Origin: a virus
DNA length: 25,320 nucleotides
Direction: 5' to 3' (one strand)
IMG/VR virus record: IMGVR_UViG_3300017760_000083
Span: 1-25,320 of that record
Position 1 is the first letter of the stretch. Each line of letters starts with the position of its first letter. The notes beneath the pieces were generated by a model. That model did no database searches. It was not told where the DNA came from and saw only the letters and a list, made by a program, of their open reading frames with translations. This document shows, piece after piece, positions 6,981 to 15,466 of this stretch. Both the position numbers and the translations under genes were made by a program.

Positions 6981-9900
6981 TGGCTACACCTGCAACTCAA
7001 TCGGTTCCTTCTGAAAACGAAGAACAACAAACTATACCCAATGTAATTCCTAACCCTGTTGAAGCTATATCAAAGGGTTTAGATGTAATTACGGGTGGGG
7101 GCATAGTAAAGGATAAACCTGCTGGTGAAGACGTAGTCTACGGCGTTACAGGTAGCATACAGGATAATACCCTAAAAACTAAGACTACAGGAGATATGGC
7201 TGAACAAAGCATCCGTAAGCAAAGACAGCCACTATCCAGAGACGAATTTTATAATCAAATTAACACTGGTGAAATTGTTGGCGTTGGCAAGGTAACAAAT
7301 GACCAGTTAAAAAATATGGTTGAGTTACAGAGATCGCCAGATATTAGCCCCGAACTTAAAGCAAAGATTGATGACCGACTCGCTAACGCTTACGAGTTTC
7401 ACTCTGCACAACAAGAAAAACCCCTAACAGAAATTCCGTTTGGACAAGAGACTGCTCCCGGCGAGTTTGTTTTTGCTCCTAGCCCTGAAGCAAAGCGTGA
7501 TCCTAAATTAAAGTCTGTGCAGTCAAATGTCTTTGAAGGCAAGAAGGCAATAGCACAAGTTGTTTCTGGAACTTTTGCTTCTCTCAACTTACCTGAAGAA
7601 GACCAAAAAAGAATTGAAAACATATTTATCCGTAACATTTCTACGGGCGACTTCTGGGATGTGCTAACTGAAAAAGTCAAAGAAGGAACCCTGAGAGGAA
7701 CAGGAATATACCTGCCTGACATCGTTGTTAACTTTGGCTGGGACGCTGCAAAAGCTGCAGCAATCGCTACAAATATACCCGCTGCTTTTGGTATAACAGA
7801 TAGTACAACATTTGTTGAAGCGTGGGAAAAGGGAAGCGTTGATCGGGAACGAGCAAGTGCATGGTGGAGAAGTGTTGCAGCGGATGATTTAGGAATTAAA
7901 GAACTGTCTCAGGTGATGAATGAAATGGTTGTAACAGACTTAAACCGTCAGCTTGCTGCCGGGGATATAGACCAAGAAACATTTGATAGACTTACCACCT
8001 CTACCGTTACAACTCCGGGGGGAGATAACGTAACTGTTAACAATAAGTTTGTAAACGAAGAGATGGCTCAAGCTTTACTTAACGAGTCTATCGATAAGCT
8101 TTCTAATTCCGCACAGTATGGGGTTGTTCTTACTGAAGCTGTCCTTACTATGGCGGGAGTAGGTAAGGCAAAAGAGGCAGCAGGAAACGCACAAAAACTA
8201 AGCATCAGTCGTAAGATAGCTGAAATAACTGAACGTGCAGCAAAACCTGATGCGTCTACTGCAGATATTCAACGTGCTGCCAAGCTAGGTAGAATGAATG
8301 TTATTCAAGCGGGTAGGTTCCTTAAACTTGAGGGTGAAATTTCAAAGTTTAACGAGGGTGCCGTTCTGTACGCTACAGGTGTGGAGCGAGTATCTGGCAA
8401 TCTTAAAAAGATAACTCAACAAAAAGACGTTGTCTCTAAAAATATGAAAGACTACCGTGACTCAGGTAAAAGTATTTTAGCTCAAGAGTACAGGCTTCTT
8501 GAAGCAGAGAAAAAACAGTTGACAGGCTTACAGGTAAAGGCGTTTCTTACTGGAAGAATAGTTCCTAATGTAAAAGAGAATTTTGTTGAAGCGGTCCCTA
8601 TGTCACTTGCGATGTACTACGGGGGCAAGTATACTGCAGACGGTGGCGAGGATAGCTGGTTTAAGGGGGACCGTTTAGCTGGCGAGGGAATGGCAGCTTT
8701 AGGATACATAGTTATTGGAAAGCCAATAGTTACAGGGGTTGGAAAATCAGCGTACTGGATTAATCAGCAGGGGGGAGACATTGCCGGAAAAGCTCTGGGA
8801 CTCGTGGAATCTATAGCAGACATACCCCCTCAACTTTTACTTAACAGAAGTTTGTTTAAGGGATACCTTAGAGATGGCAATATTCAAAACTACGAAAAAG
8901 CACTAGGTACAAAACTCGCACCAGAAACTAGAATAGCATTAGACTACATAGGACGCATTGCAGGTAAGCTTGACGATGAGGGTATGGATCAGGTTATCAC
9001 TGCTATGGAGTCTCATTCGACTCGCCTTAACAGCATTGTCAGCAGTTTTCCTGCAGAAGAACAAGACGAAATACGGGAAATACTGCAGGAGAATGTAGCC
9101 ACTATAACAAGTATAGGATGGTTACAGTCTGCTAATCGTTTGGCACGTTTTTCTGTTGATGCTAGAGAAGCAGCATCTTTGGGTAATCTATCAGAAGTAA
9201 TGCAGACTCAAAGGTTGATGGAACAACAGGCAGGTGCAACTACCCGTTTAATAAAACGACTCAAGGATAAAGTTGCAAATAGAACAGATTTAGATGATCC
9301 GGGGGAGATAACAAGGTACATAGCTTCACTAGAAGAAGCAAACAATCAGACTCTTAGGAACATAAATACAGATAAAGCCAGACTAAACAAAGATATTAGG
9401 GACTATCGTTCTGTTGTTCTAGCTGATCCCACCGCAGACCTTCCACCATCTGTATTAGAATCTCTGGATGATATGGAGCTACAACTTAATATAAGTCTAA
9501 ATCCTGACTTAGATAAGGTAGCTTTCTTAGAAAAACAATATGCAGAAAACATGGCTGCATTAGCAGTACGTGCAGAAAATACTGCCTTACTAAGAAACGA
9601 TGACGCTGCTCATATAAAGCAAACTGCTCGTAATCTTGAGATGATGACCCAAAACAGATTTGCCCGTATGAGAAAGTTGGCAAAGAGGGGGTTTATTTCT
9701 GTTGATAAAAAGGCAGCGGAAATGGGTGCAAGTATTAACATCAACAGTATGATACTTGACCTTGTTAAAGACCAGCCACAGGGGGATAACCTAGCCAGTT
9801 TCTTTTCAAAGGGTTCGCGTTTCTTTGTTGGTCCGTTAGGTAAACGAGTTTATACTGTTGCTAACAAGATGGCGAAGCGTTCTTTAGATTCTTTAGAAGG

Positions 9901-11755
9901 AAAACAGTTTGATGATTTATATAAGTTGCACACAACTCCCGGTGCAAAGTTAGAAGATGGCACATCTTTATTCTTAGGAGACAATCCTCGCCCGTTAGAT
10001 ATCATGTTGTTTTACATGCAGCGGGGGGAGGCTCCTGAGTTCAAAGCCACTCCGGGTGAAGTCATGGATGTGTACTCAGCTTTTCGTGATTATGCCATTA
10101 GACTAGGAGATGAAAACCTTGCTTCTCGTTACGAAGATTATGCTGAAAACGTTGAGGGGTTAATAAAAAATCAAGCACCTGAGTTATTTCAAGAATGGAA
10201 ACAAGCTCGTGCAATCTATCAGATGGAATGGTTTGATAGAATAAGAGTGGGCGGTCCTTTGGGTAAACTACACAAGTCCCAGAATGGACCTATTAAAGCA
10301 GCAGAAAAAATAGATAAGGGCGGTGAGTCTTTCTTCTTTGATGATGTTGGAATTGGAGAAGAAATTTCCCAAGACGTAAAAAGTGATCGTTTGTTTAGGA
10401 TTGCTTACAAGGGAGATGACCCTCTCACTATGTTTGATCCTATAACAAAAAATATTGACGCTGCTTTGCGTGGTGATGCTAACGCTATAAGAGAACTTAC
10501 AAGAAGTCGTGATACTCTCATTCAAGGGTTTGGTGAGGGAACTCAAGATGTGTTTGATCTAACTACTGAGAAGGGATTAGCAGACTTTAACATATTACGA
10601 GCAAACTTCACTGAAATAGTCTACGCTAAGTGGGGTAAAAACCTTGAAAAACAACTTGGGGAACGTGCGGGTTTAGACATTGATGCTATTAAAAATGGTG
10701 GCTACAATTTCTCTAGAATAAATAACGTGGACGAAGTACAAGGCTTACTAACAGTAGCTGTAAAGGGACAAGATGGTAAGGTTCGCAGAGTCAAACTTGT
10801 GGACTTAGACAACATGGTTGAACAAGAACGCAGCATTGAGGCGTTGATACAGAAGAACAACGAAATTGCCGCAAGTATAAAAAAGTATCAGACAAGAATT
10901 ATCAGTGACTTAGACGCTGTTCAAGATAAATTAAATTCTGATGTACGCATCATGGATGAAGGATTCAGGATAATAAGTAAAGCTACAGGGCTTGACGATT
11001 CAAACAGTTTCTTTCAAAAAATGGTGTTAGAGGGTGATGCTGATGGTATCGAAAACTTAAGAAGAGCCACACTAGCTAAACTAGGTGATACCTTTACAGT
11101 TGGAAACAAAACTTACAGTACAGAAGAAGCCTTTGATAAGGGCGTTAGTAACATGATTGTAAACGGAATGCTCAAGCATGGTGGCTTGGCTCCGGTTGAA
11201 GGTAGAAAGGTTATCGGGGGTAACGGTCAAGAGTACACTAGAGTTGCTTTGCACAAACCCTCTAACATACAAGAAGCGTTGGAAAGAGACAACGTCAAAG
11301 CGATATTAGGGCGATACATAGACTCTGACCATCAGGATTACATATCTGAAATAGCTGATTACATAAGTATTCAAGCAGCTAATGACAGGGGTGCCTTAGA
11401 CGTTATGGTTAATATTGACAACATCGTCAGTCCTATGGGTACAAATCAATTGATCTCTCGTTCCTTTAACCTTGCTCGTGGCATGGTTAGTCCACAATAC
11501 GTCGCTGCTGAATTTGGTGTTTCTTTAGCACAACAAGCAGGATTAGACATGATGAAACTTGCAGCAGGAAATAAAGAGGCTGCAGACTTAATGCTTCGTA
11601 TTATGAAATTTCCAAAACAAATGACTAAAGCAGACCTAGATACCTTTGACAACCTAGTTACAGATTTTGTAATCAGTGAGCTAGGACAACTTGGTGAAGA
11701 AGGTCGTAAAATGATAGTAGATATTACAACTCCACCAGAAGGGGATTTAGACTAA
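6980..11755 (+). CDS. Giant internal virion protein (1591 aa)
   Basis: The largest gene in the window. It is mostly helical and charged, with long stretches of coiled-coil type (about residues 480-520, 770-960 and 1330-1400). More hydrophobic patches (about 245-265, and 530-600 with VPMSLAMYYGGKY and MAALGYIVIGKP) could contact membrane. Size and position resemble T7 gp16, the protein that forms the ejection channel, but I see no lytic transglycosylase motif at the N-terminus, unlike T7 gp16. An AAGGGG ribosome binding site lies about ten bases before the ATG. The TAA overlaps the next ATG. Assignment to the ejection apparatus is inferred from size and context. Confidence 0.6.
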   Translation: MATPATQSVPSENEEQQTIPNVIPNPVEAISKGLDVITGGGIVKDKPAGEDVVYGVTGSIQDNTLKTKTTGDMAEQSIRKQRQPLSRDEFYNQINTGEIVGVGKVTNDQLKNMVELQRSPDISPELKAKIDDRLANAYEFHSAQQEKPLTEIPFGQETAPGEFVFAPSPEAKRDPKLKSVQSNVFEGKKAIAQVVSGTFASLNLPEEDQKRIENIFIRNISTGDFWDVLTEKVKEGTLRGTGIYLPDIVVNFGWDAAKAAAIATNIPAAFGITDSTTFVEAWEKGSVDRERASAWWRSVAADDLGIKELSQVMNEMVVTDLNRQLAAGDIDQETFDRLTTSTVTTPGGDNVTVNNKFVNEEMAQALLNESIDKLSNSAQYGVVLTEAVLTMAGVGKAKEAAGNAQKLSISRKIAEITERAAKPDASTADIQRAAKLGRMNVIQAGRFLKLEGEISKFNEGAVLYATGVERVSGNLKKITQQKDVVSKNMKDYRDSGKSILAQEYRLLEAEKKQLTGLQVKAFLTGRIVPNVKENFVEAVPMSLAMYYGGKYTADGGEDSWFKGDRLAGEGMAALGYIVIGKPIVTGVGKSAYWINQQGGDIAGKALGLVESIADIPPQLLLNRSLFKGYLRDGNIQNYEKALGTKLAPETRIALDYIGRIAGKLDDEGMDQVITAMESHSTRLNSIVSSFPAEEQDEIREILQENVATITSIGWLQSANRLARFSVDAREAASLGNLSEVMQTQRLMEQQAGATTRLIKRLKDKVANRTDLDDPGEITRYIASLEEANNQTLRNINTDKARLNKDIRDYRSVVLADPTADLPPSVLESLDDMELQLNISLNPDLDKVAFLEKQYAENMAALAVRAENTALLRNDDAAHIKQTARNLEMMTQNRFARMRKLAKRGFISVDKKAAEMGASININSMILDLVKDQPQGDNLASFFSKGSRFFVGPLGKRVYTVANKMAKRSLDSLEGKQFDDLYKLHTTPGAKLEDGTSLFLGDNPRPLDIMLFYMQRGEAPEFKATPGEVMDVYSAFRDYAIRLGDENLASRYEDYAENVEGLIKNQAPELFQEWKQARAIYQMEWFDRIRVGGPLGKLHKSQNGPIKAAEKIDKGGESFFFDDVGIGEEISQDVKSDRLFRIAYKGDDPLTMFDPITKNIDAALRGDANAIRELTRSRDTLIQGFGEGTQDVFDLTTEKGLADFNILRANFTEIVYAKWGKNLEKQLGERAGLDIDAIKNGGYNFSRINNVDEVQGLLTVAVKGQDGKVRRVKLVDLDNMVEQERSIEALIQKNNEIAASIKKYQTRIISDLDAVQDKLNSDVRIMDEGFRIISKATGLDDSNSFFQKMVLEGDADGIENLRRATLAKLGDTFTVGNKTYSTEEAFDKGVSNMIVNGMLKHGGLAPVEGRKVIGGNGQEYTRVALHKPSNIQEALERDNVKAILGRYIDSDHQDYISEIADYISIQAANDRGALDVMVNIDNIVSPMGTNQLISRSFNLARGMVSPQYVAAEFGVSLAQQAGLDMMKLAAGNKEAADLMLRIMKFPKQMTKADLDTFDNLVTDFVISELGQLGEEGRKMIVDITTPPEGDLD

Positions 11756-12105
11756 TGAAAACCTACAACAACGGCCCCCGCAAGGGAATGATGTATGGCG
11801 GTATGTCCCGCCGCAAACCCATGATGTATGGCGGTACAGCCATGAAAAAACCCCGCAAGAAAGCTCAAGCGGGGGGCATGATGTCGGCAACACAGCCACA
11901 ACAAAACATGATGCAGAAAAATCCAATGACATCCGGTAACACAAGTCAGATGCAGAATCAGATGATGCAGACTCCGAAGATGAAGATGGCAGTAGGTGGT
12001 AAGGCTATGATTGGTGACCTTGATAAAGACGGCAAGATGTCACCTTACGAAACTAAACGCCAAGCAGCAATACAAAGTAACATGAAGAAAAGTAAAAAAG
12101 CCTAG
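11755..12105 (+). CDS. Met-rich basic protein with EF-hand loop
   Basis: A 116-residue protein, about 17% Met (20 residues), rich in Lys, Gln and Gly, with two MMYGG units (residues 12-16 and 23-27). Residues 88-99 read DLDKDGKMSPYE, a full 12-position EF-hand loop: Asp at 1, 3 and 5, Gly at 6, hydrophobic at 8, Glu at 12. Calcium binding is therefore plausible, although only one loop is present and the flanking helices are short. I recall similar Met/Gly/Lys-rich proteins carrying a D.DGD-like loop at the end of virion operons in marine phages, without known function. The high positive charge would allow DNA or capsid-interior binding. It closes the plus-strand block. Confidence 0.6.
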   Translation: MKTYNNGPRKGMMYGGMSRRKPMMYGGTAMKKPRKKAQAGGMMSATQPQQNMMQKNPMTSGNTSQMQNQMMQTPKMKMAVGGKAMIGDLDKDGKMSPYETKRQAAIQSNMKKSKKA

Positions 12106-12118
12106 ATGTAGTTTCTGG
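12094..12118 (-). terminator. Possible weak terminator of the minus-strand operon
   Basis: Read on the minus strand, CCAGA and TCTAGG can form a short stem with one bulged A around a 7-base loop, followed by C and six T. It lies at the very end of the last minus-strand gene, where two operons converge with overlapping stops. The stem is short, so this is a weak candidate. Confidence 0.3.
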
Positions 12119-12326
12119 ACTTTTCCATCATTTCATCTGCCATAGACCGAAGGTACCGTAGAAGGGATGCGGTTGCATGTGACCCATCCCATTCGGGCAA
12201 TCCCGTTGCCATCACAGATTCAAACTGCTCTGGCTTCACTCCTTCCCAAGTCAACTCTATAGTACCATTCTGTTTTAGATTAGCCTGAAATGTAAACAGG
12301 TTAGCCTCTTCAGTCTTGTTAGCCAT
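12102..12326 (-). CDS. Hypothetical small protein
   Basis: A 74-residue protein, MANKTEEANLFTFQANLKQNG..., with an N-terminal beta-like part and a C-terminal helix (ASLLRYLRSMADEMMEKSRNY). It is the last gene of the minus-strand operon and starts eight bases inside the upstream nuclease gene. Its stop overlaps the stop of the convergent EF-hand gene. I do not recognise the family and see no Cys motif or membrane segment. Operon position and overlap support it as real. Confidence 0.6.
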   Translation of the reverse strand: MANKTEEANLFTFQANLKQNGTIELTWEGVKPEQFESVMATGLPEWDGSHATASLLRYLRSMADEMMEKSRNYI

Positions 12327-12798
12327 TTACTTGTTCTAATTCCTGTATTGCTAAATTGTAACAATCAGCCTTGAATACAAACCCGTTGCTTGGGTCTACG
12401 TCACCCACCTTGTAACGGGTTGCTTTTGTATAGAAGGTTTGTTTTGATATCTCACCAAGAATCCACGCCTTACTGTGATCTGTAAGAATACGGACAAAGA
12501 CGTAACTATCACAGTCCTGCTTGCTTCCGTGTGCAGACACAGAACAATCGTAGTTAGGTGACGGGGTGGTGTTACAACGCTTGGTCTTTACGTCCACCCG
12601 TTTGTTTCCGACGATCAAGTCATAGTCCTTGTTGTTGGCATCAGTACCCCCAACGTAGTCCTTTACAATCACCTCACCTATAGCCCCTACCACATTACTA
12701 AGACTACCAGTTATGCTGCCCTGTAAATTACCTACAGAGGCAGCTTTCTTTTTGGCACGTTTAATAATGTCAGAGGTTATCTTTATCTGTATCATCAT
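12319..12798 (-). CDS. PD-(D/E)XK nuclease-like protein
   Basis: About 159 residues from the ATG at 12798. The core is GAIGEVIVKDYVGG, then KDYDLIVGNKRVDVKTKR. This is the PD-(D/E)XK fold signature: Glu42 in the first helix, Asp60, and Asp69-x-Lys71. It is followed by YDCSVSAHGSKQDCDSYVFVRIL, a typical continuation in phage members. Such enzymes cut or process DNA with Mg2+. Whether this one acts on host DNA, branched DNA or packaged ends cannot be told. An upstream ATG at 12852 keeps the frame open, but AAAGGA sits about five bases before the ATG pair at 12798/12795, which I prefer. It overlaps the zinc-ribbon gene. Confidence 0.65.
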   Translation of the reverse strand: MMIQIKITSDIIKRAKKKAASVGNLQGSITGSLSNVVGAIGEVIVKDYVGGTDANNKDYDLIVGNKRVDVKTKRCNTTPSPNYDCSVSAHGSKQDCDSYVFVRILTDHSKAWILGEISKQTFYTKATRYKVGDVDPSNGFVFKADCYNLAIQELEQVNG

Positions 12799-12946
12799 TA
12801 CCATCCTTTGGGTAGTACACTTCAACCCAAGATTTACACTCAGGGCATTCAAGACAACTGAGTATACTGTACCTGTCCTCTGTCAGTTCATCCACATCGT
12901 GGTCACCAACCCATCTTAGTTTTGTGTTACAGTGCCAGCAATTCAT
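12770..12946 (-). CDS. Small zinc-ribbon protein (58 aa)
   Basis: A 58-residue protein with MNCWHC at the start and CLECPECKSW in the middle, giving CxxC (Cys3, Cys6) and CxxC (Cys34, Cys37) pairs of a zinc ribbon, then an acidic tail. The ATG overlaps the TGA of the ribonucleotide reductase gene (ATGA), and the 3' end overlaps the start of the nuclease gene, so it is translated as part of the operon. Similar mini zinc ribbons are common in phages, with unknown function. It is easily missed because it has fewer than 60 codons. Confidence 0.68.
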   Translation of the reverse strand: MNCWHCNTKLRWVGDHDVDELTEDRYSILSCLECPECKSWVEVYYPKDGNDDTDKDNL

Positions 12947-14871
12947 GCTGCTGTCAAGTCCACCACTTCACAGACCCCTGCAGTACAGGCAAGTTCACGA
13001 GAGCCACTGGTGTTATCTTCCTTCTCAAAGTCTGTGAGTTTACCCCAATCGATGTGAACCACTTCCATACGCTTTTCCCATTCAAGGTAATCATCAGGTT
13101 CTATATCTTGGTACGGAGCCTGTTGATAGGTATGATCACTGTGGGGAAGAAAAGAAACTCCTGATGCCACATCAAAGTTTTTATACACCCACGCACCTAC
13201 TTCCATCCACTCATGTTCCTTTACAGTGACAGTGATGGATGGCTTGTGTTCACACCAGTGTATAGCGTAAGTCTTCCATAACTCTAACTGCTCTATGGCT
13301 GTGGTTTGTGTGCGGGTCACGGCCCCTTTAGGAGACTGCATGGGGAAACTAAACACTGTAACGTTGTCGGGCTTCATCACATCTCGTTCTGCAGGTACAC
13401 CACTATCAATAAGGAACTGAGTGAGTGGGTCTTTGTTATCCCCACGTACTGTCCTTATAAAGTGGTCGTTGTGTCGTGCATGTATCCCGCTTGCTGCGTC
13501 CACCAGTTGAGACACAGTACCCGACGGTTTGACACAGGTGATTGCAGTACTTTGTGGGATTCCAAGCATCTGGGCAAAGTTCTTGTTGACCTCTATCGCG
13601 TGTTCCCGCATTTCGTCTAGCCAACGCTTGCTGTCTACATTCTTTGATAAAACGGGATGATCCATGATACCAGTCAAGGATACACCTAACAAGCGTTCTT
13701 CTTCTGCGTTGTCTTTCCATGCTTTCCTCAAATACTTAAAGTCTACAAGGGTTGATTGTAAGGTACCTAAGATAGTTGCTATCCGTACCTTTTCTTTCAA
13801 AGACTCTAACGTGTCATTTTCACGGACTACAACCTCTGACAAATTACAAAAACTGTATGGGCGTAAGATGATCTCACTGCAGGGGTTCGTACCCCACATG
13901 TGTCCTGTCTCACGTCTACCGTTACGAGCAACCTGCTTGTCGGCAGACTCCCTGTTAAACATGCCACGTTCACCCGACTTACTATCATAAAGAGCAAGCC
14001 ACTCACGCATGAACGTACCCATCTCCGGTTTAGATTTGTACGCAACAGAGTTGTTTGCCAACGCACGTTGGCCCTCTGTCTCCCACCACGATCCGGCTTT
14101 GGCGTGACGCATCTGATCATCGTTAAGATTAGACAGACTAATCAAGGCTGATCTGCGAACGCCACCTACAACCACTACCTCGCCCACCTTACACATAAGG
14201 TCGTGACACTCAATAGGAAACAACCTACGTCCAGCAGCCTTCTTGAATATCTCTACTGTAAAGTTAAACAAGTCAACTAGAGGCTGTGGTCCACTTGCTC
14301 TACCTCCCATGACTTTCAGCCGCGCACCTGCAGGGCGAATACCAGACGTATCCCAAGAGGGAACTTGTCCTGCATACAGTAGTGCAATTAACTCACGGTA
14401 AGCTTTAGCCCATCCCGGTTTACTATCTGCTACTGTAATACAGGTGCTAGAACTATTAAAATTATCAGATACGACAGGTAACTTGTCAACATTTTCTCTC
14501 TCCACACTAAACCCAACACCAGTTCCACACATCAATATGTACATGCACTCGTCAAACGAACGAGGACTATCAACAGGAATGTAACTACAATTGTACCCAC
14601 ACACGTTGTCACGACTAAGAGCCGGACCTGCAGTCATCATTGCTCTCATTGATGGCATAACTTTCAGACTTATAATAGCGTCCTCAATTTCAGACCTTAG
14701 TTTACTTGGTATGATATAATTGTGTTTATCACGCACATAATTATCCATAAAGCCAATATATCTGGATACAGTTTCATCCCAATCTTCTCGCCTTTCTTCA
14801 TCATCAATCCAACGAGCATAACGTGATTTGTGAATAAATTGTTGGTATGGTGTGGGCAACATGTTGTTCAT
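12943..14871 (-). CDS. nrdJ: Class II (adenosylcobalamin-dependent) ribonucleoside-triphosphate reductase
   Basis: A 642-residue enzyme that reduces ribonucleotides to deoxynucleotides for phage DNA synthesis. It has the monomeric class II signature: NPCSEI at 329-334 (thiyl-radical Cys331, Glu333), the partner cysteines Cys115 (LMCGTGVGF) and Cys342 (FCNLSEV), and C-terminal shuttle cysteines Cys629 and Cys634. Spacings of 11 between Cys331 and Cys342 and 5 between the C-terminal pair equal those of the Lactobacillus leichmannii enzyme (408/419 and 731/736). It needs vitamin B12 coenzyme from the host but no oxygen. The ribosome binding site is AGAGGA before the ATG. It is the most downstream of the large metabolic genes. 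Confidence 0.95.
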   Translation of the reverse strand: MNNMLPTPYQQFIHKSRYARWIDDEERREDWDETVSRYIGFMDNYVRDKHNYIIPSKLRSEIEDAIISLKVMPSMRAMMTAGPALSRDNVCGYNCSYIPVDSPRSFDECMYILMCGTGVGFSVERENVDKLPVVSDNFNSSSTCITVADSKPGWAKAYRELIALLYAGQVPSWDTSGIRPAGARLKVMGGRASGPQPLVDLFNFTVEIFKKAAGRRLFPIECHDLMCKVGEVVVVGGVRRSALISLSNLNDDQMRHAKAGSWWETEGQRALANNSVAYKSKPEMGTFMREWLALYDSKSGERGMFNRESADKQVARNGRRETGHMWGTNPCSEIILRPYSFCNLSEVVVRENDTLESLKEKVRIATILGTLQSTLVDFKYLRKAWKDNAEEERLLGVSLTGIMDHPVLSKNVDSKRWLDEMREHAIEVNKNFAQMLGIPQSTAITCVKPSGTVSQLVDAASGIHARHNDHFIRTVRGDNKDPLTQFLIDSGVPAERDVMKPDNVTVFSFPMQSPKGAVTRTQTTAIEQLELWKTYAIHWCEHKPSITVTVKEHEWMEVGAWVYKNFDVASGVSFLPHSDHTYQQAPYQDIEPDDYLEWEKRMEVVHIDWGKLTDFEKEDNTSGSRELACTAGVCEVVDLTAA

Positions 14872-14873
14872 AT

Positions 14874-15125
14874 CTATTGTTCCTCTTTTACTTTAATTAG
14901 TTTGGTTAGGTACCACTGTGCTTTTTTAAGGTCTTCAACTTCGTTTTTGTAACGGTATCTCCAGAGGTACTTGATGATGTTTCCTTGCAGATAGTATTCA
15001 AACCCATCGTCTGTCGCCGCTTGGATTGCGTCAATGCACTCGACACCTGCTTGATTATAGTGTGGCGGCTTGTTAACGACATCCTCTTCCCTCATTCTTT
15101 TTACCATGTATTCTTCGTGTTTCAT
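14874..15125 (-). CDS. DUF3310 / T7 gp1.7-like nucleotide kinase family protein
   Basis: An 83-residue protein with the DUF3310 pattern: VNKPPHYNQAGVECIDAI (about 17-34), YLQGNIIKYLWRYRYKN, and EDLKKAQWYLTKLI. The family includes T7 gp1.7, which is reported to phosphorylate dTMP/dGMP-type nucleotides, so a role in dNTP supply fits the neighbouring reductase. Most family members are untested, so activity is inferred. The ATG overlaps the upstream stop (ATGA) and the gene ends two bases before the reductase start. Confidence 0.85.
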   Translation of the reverse strand: MKHEEYMVKRMREEDVVNKPPHYNQAGVECIDAIQAATDDGFEYYLQGNIIKYLWRYRYKNEVEDLKKAQWYLTKLIKVKEEQ

Positions 15126-15466
15126 TGTTTCTTTCCAAAATCAACTTTAATTACGTTATTATCGAACTGCCCTTTTAAATCTTCTTCTACTTCTTCAATC
15201 ATATTTTCTGCAGCAATTTTGAATTTTATTGATGCTGCACCCCTATCATATACATCATCAAGGTTCTCTCTTATGGTTTCCATAACGCCCTCTTGTATAA
15301 CCATAGCAGGATTGTAGTCAGAATCATCCTCGTAAGTTTTATCTGTTGTATCGTAGGCAGTCAAGGTAAAGTTCTCTCCATCAAGAGGCTTGAGTATGAT
15401 GTAATATCTGTCTGGTAAAAGGGACATTATCTCTACCTGTCTTTGTATTTCGTCATCGTTGGTCAT
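15122..15466 (-). CDS. Hypothetical acidic protein
   Basis: About 114 residues from the ATG at 15466, which overlaps the stop of the resolvase gene (ATGA). The open frame extends 13 codons further upstream, but the coupled ATG is the better start. The protein is acidic, with a beta-rich first half (YYIILKPLDGENFTLTAYDTTD) and a helical second half (IKFKIAAENMIEEVEEDLKGQF). No family is recognised and no catalytic motif is seen. Its position between a resolvase and a nucleotide metabolism gene suggests a DNA metabolism accessory, which is only a guess. Confidence 0.6.
   Translation of the reverse strand: MTNDDEIQRQVEIMSLLPDRYYIILKPLDGENFTLTAYDTTDKTYEDDSDYNPAMVIQEGVMETIRENLDDVYDRGAASIKFKIAAENMIEEVEEDLKGQFDNNVIKVDFGKKQ

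Noticed and set aside
12150-12197. Hairpin GGGATG/CATCCC as terminator for the convergent operons
   Set aside because: The loop is 15 bases and no T tract follows on either strand.
13436-14151. Several open frames of 80-110 codons on both strands within the reductase gene
   Set aside because: They are shadows of nrdJ, which has full family motifs; none has a ribosome binding site or sensible neighbours.
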